From positions 2,006,501 to 2,070,500 of the forward strand of contig AP026970.1 of assembly GCA_027924025.1 (NCBI GenBank): a stretch of DNA of 64,000 nucleotides, in the 5' to 3' direction. Positions 58,957-64,000 of this stretch are shown here, in pieces; positions within the stretch are counted from its first letter, which is position 1, and every line of letters starts with the position of its first letter. The notes under the pieces were generated by a model, which had not been told where the DNA came from, did no database searches, and saw only the letters and a program-made list of their open reading frames with translations. This DNA comes from Comamonadaceae bacterium OS-4. Its GTDB lineage: Bacteria; Pseudomonadota; Gammaproteobacteria; Burkholderiales; Burkholderiaceae_C. Position numbers and translations under genes: made by a program.

Positions 58957-59945
58957 AACTACTTTTCAAATCACTGTGTAGCGTGCTGATGATGGTGTGC
59001 GCCGCGGCACTTGCAGGCCCCGAAGGCGGGCGCTGCATTGCGCCTGCCAAAGCGGGCGGTGGATTCGACCTCACATGCCAACTCGCAAGAGACATGTTGG
59101 CCCAGCCCCACAACAACCGCCCGCCCTTGGCGGTGGTGTACCAGCCCGGAGGCATTGGCGCGCTGGCCTTTAAAAACACGGTGACTCAACAGCCCACGGA
59201 CGGGAAAACGGTCGTTGCCTTCTCATCAGGCTCTTTGCTGAACTTGGCACAAAACCGCTTCGGCCCCTACAACACCCGCAGCGTGCGTTGGTTGGCGGCC
59301 GTGGGCATGGACTATGGCGTGGTGGCGGTGCCGCGCGAGTCGCCCTACAAAAACCTGCCGCAGCTGCTGTACGCCTTGCGTGACAAACCCGGCAGCATCG
59401 TCTTCGGCGCAGGCGGCTCCATCGGCAGCCAGGACTGGATGAAAGCCGCCCTGCTCGCCCGTGCGGCGGGCGTAGGGCACAAGGAGATGCGTTTTGTTGC
59501 TTTTGAAGGCGGCGGCGAAGCACTGTCCGCATTGGGTGACAACCATGTTCAGGTGCTCGCGGGCGATGCTGCAGAGGTCGGCCGCCAGGTGGAACAAGGC
59601 GTTGCGGTACGGGTGTTGGCCGTGCTCTCAGAAAAGCGGCTGGCGGGCCGCTGGGCCCATGTGCCCACTGCCAGAGAACAGGGCTTTGACATCGTGTGGC
59701 CCATTCTGCGGGGCCTGTACATGGCGCCCGGCGTGTCAGACCGCGAATTCAAGGAATGGACCGACGCCCTAGCCAAGGCCGCCGGCCAACCGGCCACATC
59801 GCGGGCGCTCACCAAGGCCGGAATGAACCCTGCATGGATTACCGGCCGGGCGCTGGACCAACTGGTAGACCAACAGGTGGAGAACTACCGCAAGCTGGCT
59901 GCGGACTTCGGTCTGGCGCCACGCACTGGCTCTTTGCAGCCTTAG
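58953..59945 (+). CDS. TctC-like tricarboxylate receptor coupled to the two-component system
   Basis: This 330-residue exported receptor has a signal peptide ending ALAG near residue 22. It has a canonical TctC-type N-terminus (GRCIAPAKAGGGFDLTCQLA, with two cysteines that may form a disulfide). GGSIGSQDWMKAALLARAAG and AREQGFDIVWPILRGLYMAPG follow. It is clearly distinct from the first Bug protein. Its ATG overlaps the kinase stop, so it is translated with the sensor. In Bordetella the Bug protein BctC signals to the BctE kinase; a similar co-sensor role is plausible here. Confidence 0.9.
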   Translation: MKLLFKSLCSVLMMVCAAALAGPEGGRCIAPAKAGGGFDLTCQLARDMLAQPHNNRPPLAVVYQPGGIGALAFKNTVTQQPTDGKTVVAFSSGSLLNLAQNRFGPYNTRSVRWLAAVGMDYGVVAVPRESPYKNLPQLLYALRDKPGSIVFGAGGSIGSQDWMKAALLARAAGVGHKEMRFVAFEGGGEALSALGDNHVQVLAGDAAEVGRQVEQGVAVRVLAVLSEKRLAGRWAHVPTAREQGFDIVWPILRGLYMAPGVSDREFKEWTDALAKAAGQPATSRALTKAGMNPAWITGRALDQLVDQQVENYRKLAADFGLAPRTGSLQP

Positions 59946-59957
59946 GCGCCCACCCGC

Positions 59958-61121
59958 CTACTTGCCGCCCAGCCCCATGGACCGGGTGATCACTTCTTTC
60001 ATGATCTCGTTCGTGCCGCCGTAGATGCGCTGCACCCGGGCATCGGCGTAGGCGCGGGTGATGGGGTATTCCCACATGTAGCCATAGCCGCCGAAGAGCT
60101 GCACACATTCGTCCATCACCTTGCACTGCAGGTCGGTGGTCCAGTACTTGGCCATGCTGGCAGTGGCCGTGTCGAGCTGGTCTTTGCCGATCAGCTCGCA
60201 GCACTTGTCCACAAAAACGCGGGCCACTTGCACTTGCGTTTGCAGCTCGGCCAGCACATAGCGCGTGTTCTGGAAGCTGGCCACCGGCTGGCCGAAGACC
60301 TTGCGCTCTTTCACATAATCCACCGTCCAGTCGATGGCCGCCTGGGATGCTGACACGGCCCCGATCGCAATCTGCAAACGCTCCCAAGGCAACTGCTCCA
60401 TCAAGCAGATAAAGCCTTTGTTTTCATAGGCCGCACCGCCCAGCAGGTTCTCGGCGGGTACGCGCACATTGTCAAAAAACAGCTCAGACGTGTCCTGGGC
60501 TTTCATGCCCATTTTCTTGAGACGTTGGCCCACACTGAAGCCGGGCATGCCGCGCTCCACCAGCAGCAGGCTGGTACCTTTGCCACCGGCCGCCGGGTTG
60601 GTTTTGGCCACCACCACCACGAGGTCGGCATGCCAGCCATTGGTGATGAAGGTTTTGCTGCCGTTGAGCAGGTAGCTGCCGTCCGGCTGCTGGATCGCGG
60701 TGGACTTGATGCCCTGCAGGTCCGAGCCGGCTGCCGGCTCGCTCATGGCAATCGCGCCCACCATCTCGCCGCTGGCCAGCTTGGGCAGGTACTTGGCCTT
60801 TTGCTCGGGCGTGCCGTAGTGCAGGATGTAAGGCGCCACGATTTCGCTGTGCAGCCCGAAGCCGATACCGGTGAAGCCACCGCGGGCCAACTCCTCCATC
60901 TGGATCACCGAGTACAGCTTGTCCGCCTCGGAGCCGCCATATTCCTCCGGCATGGTCATGCACAAAAAGCCGTTCTCGCCGGCCTTGTTCCACACCTCGC
61001 GGGCGACATAGCCCTGCTCTTCCCAGTCTGCATGGAAGGGGGCGATTTCCTTTTCCATGAAGCGGCGGAAGCTGTCGCGAAAAGATTCGTGGTCCGGGGT
61101 AAACAGGGTGCGTTCGATCAT
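59958..61121 (-). CDS. acyl-CoA dehydrogenase
   Basis: This 387-residue FAD enzyme does the first step of fatty-acid beta-oxidation (acyl-CoA to trans-2-enoyl-CoA). Motifs are MSEPAAGSDLQGIKSTA (FAD site), NGSKTFITNG and ERLQIAIGAVSASQAA. The C-terminal FGGYGYMWEYPITRAYADARVQRIYGGTNEIM has the catalytic base Glu in WEYP. The start MIERTLFTPDH is preceded by TTAGGAGAAACC. It is divergent from the thiolase, and the two genes likely share a control region. Confidence 0.95.
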   Translation of the reverse strand: MIERTLFTPDHESFRDSFRRFMEKEIAPFHADWEEQGYVAREVWNKAGENGFLCMTMPEEYGGSEADKLYSVIQMEELARGGFTGIGFGLHSEIVAPYILHYGTPEQKAKYLPKLASGEMVGAIAMSEPAAGSDLQGIKSTAIQQPDGSYLLNGSKTFITNGWHADLVVVVAKTNPAAGGKGTSLLLVERGMPGFSVGQRLKKMGMKAQDTSELFFDNVRVPAENLLGGAAYENKGFICLMEQLPWERLQIAIGAVSASQAAIDWTVDYVKERKVFGQPVASFQNTRYVLAELQTQVQVARVFVDKCCELIGKDQLDTATASMAKYWTTDLQCKVMDECVQLFGGYGYMWEYPITRAYADARVQRIYGGTNEIMKEVITRSMGLGGK

Positions 61122-61249
61122 GGTTTCTCCTAAGGGAAAGTCATTAGTTATTTTTACAAAGCGTTTGCTTGGTAAAAACAATATACTGCAAAACAGCTTT
61201 TAGGCGCCAGCGTGCGCACCCGCATTCCCCAGACAACACCGGAGACCCC

Positions 61250-62455
61250 ATGACTGAAGCCTATGTGTTTGACGCCATCCGCACGCCCCGTGGCAAGGGC
61301 AAGAAAGACGGCAGCCTGTATGAAGTCAAACCCGTAACCCTGCTCGCAGGACTGCTGACGGACCTGCAACAGCGCCACCGGTTCGACACCGCGCAGGTAG
61401 ACGATGTGGTGATGGGTGTGGTGTCCCCTGTGGGTGACCAAGGCGCCGTGCTGCCCAAAGTGGCTGCCCTGAAAGCCGGCTGGGATTTCCAGTGCGCGGG
61501 TGTGCAGATCAACCGCTTTTGTGCCTCCGGCCTGGAGGCGGTGAACATGGCCGCGCAGAAAGTACGCTCCGGCTGGGAAGACCTGGTGGTAGCCGGCGGC
61601 GTGGAAAGCATGAGCCGCGTACCCATTGGCTCCGACGGCGGTGCCTGGGCCATGGACCCCGAAACCAATAGCCAGACATGCTTCGTGCCCCAAGGCATAG
61701 GCGCCGACCTGATCGCCACGCTGGAAGGCTTTACCCGCGCGGATGTGGATGCTTATGCGCTCGAATCGCAACGCCGCGCCACCAAGGCGCAAGCTGCGGG
61801 TTACTTCGACCGCTCAGTCATGGCGGTCAAGGACAGCCTGGGCCAGACCATTCTGGCGCGCGATGAGTTCATCAAACCCGGCACCACGCTGGAAGGGCTG
61901 GCAGGTCTCAAGCCTGCGTTTGGCGACATGGGCGGCATGGGCTTTGACGCCGTGGCGCTGACACGCTATCCGCAGGTAGAGCGCATTCACCATGTGCACC
62001 ACGCCGGCAACTCCTCGGGCATTGTGGATGGTGCTGCCGCGGTGCTGATCGGCAATGAGGCCGCTGCCAAGGCCCACAACCTGGCCCCGCGCGCCCGCAT
62101 TGTGGCCACGGCCTTGAGCGGCGCGGACCCCACCATCATGCTCACCGGCCCCATGCCCGCCACACGCAAGGCGCTGGCCAAAGCCGGGCTCAGTGTGGAC
62201 GACATCGACCTGTTTGAAGTGAACGAAGCCTTTGCCGCGGTGGTGATGCGCTTCATGAAAGAGATGAAGGTGCCGCACGACAAGGTCAACGTGAACGGCG
62301 GCGCCATTGCCATGGGGCACCCGCTGGGGGCTACCGGCGCCATGATTCTGGGCACGCTGATTGACGAGCTGCACCGCCGCAAATTGCGCTACGGATTGGC
62401 CACTTTGTGTGTGGGCGGCGGCATGGGTATTGCCACCATCGTCGAGAGACTTTGA
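61250..62455 (+). CDS. acetyl-CoA acyltransferase (thiolase)
   Basis: This 401-residue thiolase removes acetyl-CoA in the last step of beta-oxidation. The active-site Cys91 is in [15 protein letters not shown]. The His is in [14 protein letters not shown], and the second Cys is in [11 protein letters not shown]. The start [16 protein letters not shown] follows GGAGACCCC. It precedes the FadJ/FadB-type gene, with 73 bp between them that hold a copy of the 50-bp element. The FadJ/FadB partner suggests a FadA/FadI-type role. The upstream frame is open, but only over the divergent promoter. Confidence 0.94.
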   Translation: MTEAYVFDAIRTPRGKGKKDGSLYEVKPVTLLAGLLTDLQQRHRFDTAQVDDVVMGVVSPVGDQGAVLPKVAALKAGWDFQCAGVQINRFCASGLEAVNMAAQKVRSGWEDLVVAGGVESMSRVPIGSDGGAWAMDPETNSQTCFVPQGIGADLIATLEGFTRADVDAYALESQRRATKAQAAGYFDRSVMAVKDSLGQTILARDEFIKPGTTLEGLAGLKPAFGDMGGMGFDAVALTRYPQVERIHHVHHAGNSSGIVDGAAAVLIGNEAAAKAHNLAPRARIVATALSGADPTIMLTGPMPATRKALAKAGLSVDDIDLFEVNEAFAAVVMRFMKEMKVPHDKVNVNGGAIAMGHPLGATGAMILGTLIDELHRRKLRYGLATLCVGGGMGIATIVERL

Positions 62456-62464
62456 AGCCTTTTT

Positions 62465-62514
62465 GGCCTTTAGCGCCCGTAGATATTGCGCGAGCAGCTC
62501 CTAAATTTATAGCA
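62465..62514 (+). repeat. 50-bp dispersed element, copy J
   Basis: The copy starts GGCCTTTAGCGCCCGTAG, has ATATTGCGCGAGCAGCT in the middle and ends AAATTTATAGCA. It is full length without gaps. It fills most of the 73-bp gap between the thiolase stop and the next ATG. Confidence 0.88.
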
Positions 62515-62528
62515 TTTTCACCCACATC

Positions 62529-64000
62529 ATGAAAACCATCCGCTACTCCCTGGACCACGGTATTGCGACCATTACCTTTGATGAACCGGACTCCCCCGTC
62601 AACACCATGTGCCTGCAATGGCAGCAGGACATGGATGCCGTGGCCGCACAGGTGCTGCAGGACAAAGACAGCATCACCGGCATCCTGCTGGCGTCTGCCA
62701 AAAGCACCTTCTTCGCCGGCGCGGACCTCAAAGCGGCCATGCGCCTGACCCCGGCAGATGCACCGCGCATCTTTGAAGAAATCGAGCGGGTGAAGCGCAA
62801 CTTCCGCACCATTGAGACCCTGGGCAAGCCCGTGGTCAGCCTGCTCAACGGCACAGCTTTGGGTGGCGGCTGGGAGGTTGCGCTGGTGGGCCACTACCGC
62901 ATCGCCGTGGACGACCGCAAAACCCAGTTCGGCCTGCCCGAAGTCACCCTGGGCTTGCTGCCCGGTGCCAGCGGCGTGACCAAGATGACGCGCCACCTGG
63001 GGCTGATGGGCGCCCAGCCTTACCTGGTGGAGGGCAAAACCTTCAGCCCCTCCGAGGCCAAAGGCCAGGGGCTGGTGCACGAGCTGGTAGCGCCCGGCCC
63101 CGACGCCGCAGCCGAGATGCGCGCCAAGGCGTTGGCATGGGTTGCCGCCAACCCCACAGCCCAACATCCGTGGGAAGCCAAAGGCTACAAAGTGCCCGGC
63201 GGCTTGCCCAGCAGCCCGGCCGTGGCAGGCATGTTGCCGATTGCACCCGCCGTCATCAAGAAAAACACCCGGGGCCTGTACCCCGCGCCTGAAGCCATCA
63301 TCGCCTGCATGGTCGAGGGCTTGCAGGTGGACCTCGACACCGCGTTGCGCATCGAAAGCCGGTACCTGGCCAAGCTCATGTCCGGCCCGCAGGCCAAGGC
63401 CATGATCAACACCTTCTTCTTCAACCTGAACGCCATCAAGAGCGGCCAGAGCCGCCCGGCTGGCGTGCCCCGATTCAAGCCTGCCAAAGTGGGCCTGTTG
63501 GGCGCCGGCATGATGGGTGCGGGCATTGCCTACAGCCAGGCCAGCAAAGGTATCACCACCGTGCTCAAAGACGTGAGCCAGGAAAAGGCCGACCTCGGCA
63601 AGAGCTACAGCGCCAAAATCACCCAAGGCCGCGTCGACAAGGGCCGCATGAAGCCCGAAGCCCAGCAACAGATCCTCGACCTGATCCACCCCACCGGCGA
63701 CGTGGCGGACCTGCAAGGCTGCGACTTGATCATCGAGGCCGTGTTCGAGAACCGCGAACTCAAAGCCAAGGTCACCCAAGAGTCCGAGCCGCTCTTGGCA
63801 CCGGGCGGATTTTTTGCCTCCAACACCTCCACCTTGCCGATTACCGGTCTGGCCAAAGCGAGTGCAAAGCCCGAGAAATTTATCGGCATCCACTTCTTCA
63901 GCCCGGTTGACAGGATGAAGCTGGTCGAAATCATCAAAGGCAAAGCCACGGACGATGAGACGGTGGCCCGCGCTTTTGACTACGTGCAAGCACTGGGCAA
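62529..64000 (+). CDS. 3-hydroxyacyl-CoA dehydrogenase/enoyl-CoA hydratase (FadJ/FadB type), 3' end beyond window
   Basis: This is the first 490 residues of the multifunctional beta-oxidation protein, usually about 700. The N-terminal crotonase domain has AKSTFFAGADLKAAMRL and NGTALGGGWEVALVGHYR, with LPEVTLGLLPGASG, forming the oxyanion hole and catalytic Glu residues. From about residue 318, VGLLGAGMMGAGIAY starts the NAD-binding hydroxyacyl-CoA dehydrogenase domain. The frame is open to the right edge. With the upstream thiolase it forms the usual beta-oxidation pair. The arrangement fits a FadJ or FadB type, which I cannot separate. Confidence 0.94.
   Translation, partial: MKTIRYSLDHGIATITFDEPDSPVNTMCLQWQQDMDAVAAQVLQDKDSITGILLASAKSTFFAGADLKAAMRLTPADAPRIFEEIERVKRNFRTIETLGKPVVSLLNGTALGGGWEVALVGHYRIAVDDRKTQFGLPEVTLGLLPGASGVTKMTRHLGLMGAQPYLVEGKTFSPSEAKGQGLVHELVAPGPDAAAEMRAKALAWVAANPTAQHPWEAKGYKVPGGLPSSPAVAGMLPIAPAVIKKNTRGLYPAPEAIIACMVEGLQVDLDTALRIESRYLAKLMSGPQAKAMINTFFFNLNAIKSGQSRPAGVPRFKPAKVGLLGAGMMGAGIAYSQASKGITTVLKDVSQEKADLGKSYSAKITQGRVDKGRMKPEAQQQILDLIHPTGDVADLQGCDLIIEAVFENRELKAKVTQESEPLLAPGGFFASNTSTLPITGLAKASAKPEKFIGIHFFSPVDRMKLVEIIKGKATDDETVARAFDYVQALG

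Overview
The window is GC-rich, densely coded DNA from a betaproteobacterium, most likely a Comamonadaceae relative of Rhodoferax, Curvibacter or Polaromonas. That placement is inferred from four things: the cysI-DUF934-cysH-cysD-cysN gene order, the abundance of Bug/TctC receptors, the divergent DUF4398/OmpA and YqjD/YqjE-type genes, and a dispersed GATAGC-type short repeat. No transposase, prophage, CRISPR array or rRNA operon is visible. One tRNA gene (Asn, GTT) is present.

Layout from left to right. Positions 1-4650 hold nucleoside salvage: psuG (cut by the window edge) and psuK on the minus strand, divergent from ribokinase, a nucleoside hydrolase and a 2-oxoglutarate/Fe(II) oxygenase. 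Positions 4650-7600 look less GC-rich and carry a poly-glycine lipoprotein and a small secreted protein. Positions 7637-13785 are an assimilatory sulfate reduction operon (TauE/SafE permease, sulfite reductase, DUF934, APS reductase, cysD, cysN). It is followed by a 7Fe ferredoxin and a ferredoxin-NADP reductase that could supply electrons. After tRNA-Asn come a J-domain protein and three unrecognised proteins (15534-18393). Positions 18406-25840 are mixed housekeeping genes (FAH-family hydrolase, CheV, MOSC, DnaQ-type exonuclease, flavodoxin, CaiB-like protein, acyltransferase, YebC, DUF1294).

Positions 25869-37156 hold a complete minus-strand glycogen operon, glgB-glgX-pgm-glgC-glgA-glgP, followed by TraB/GumN and YgiQ proteins. 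Positions 41113-45384 are a polar amino-acid ABC transporter operon containing an AstE-like hydrolase. Next come a four-PAS diguanylate cyclase, a PlsC-type acyltransferase, envelope lipoproteins, a YqjD/YqjE-like trio, a YbgC thioesterase, and a TPR plus HupE pair. Positions 55813-59945 form a Tct-type two-component system flanked by two Bug receptors, without the TctA/TctB membrane subunits. The right end (59958-64000) is fatty-acid beta-oxidation (acyl-CoA dehydrogenase, thiolase, FadJ/FadB-type protein cut by the edge).

The most unusual signal is a 50-bp dispersed element present at least ten times. Nine copies align over exactly 50 positions and the tenth lacks one base. Five copies are intergenic. 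One overlaps the 3' end of a gene and supplies its stop codon. Four lie inside reading frames. Three of the coding copies (DUF934 protein, CysN, YgiQ) are read in the same orientation and frame and give a shared peptide of the form AAxAxSTGA. In two adjacent sulfate-operon genes the element forms the N-terminus, and in one of these it contains the start codon. This resembles the in-frame palindromic elements of Rickettsia and is the best candidate here for an undescribed system.
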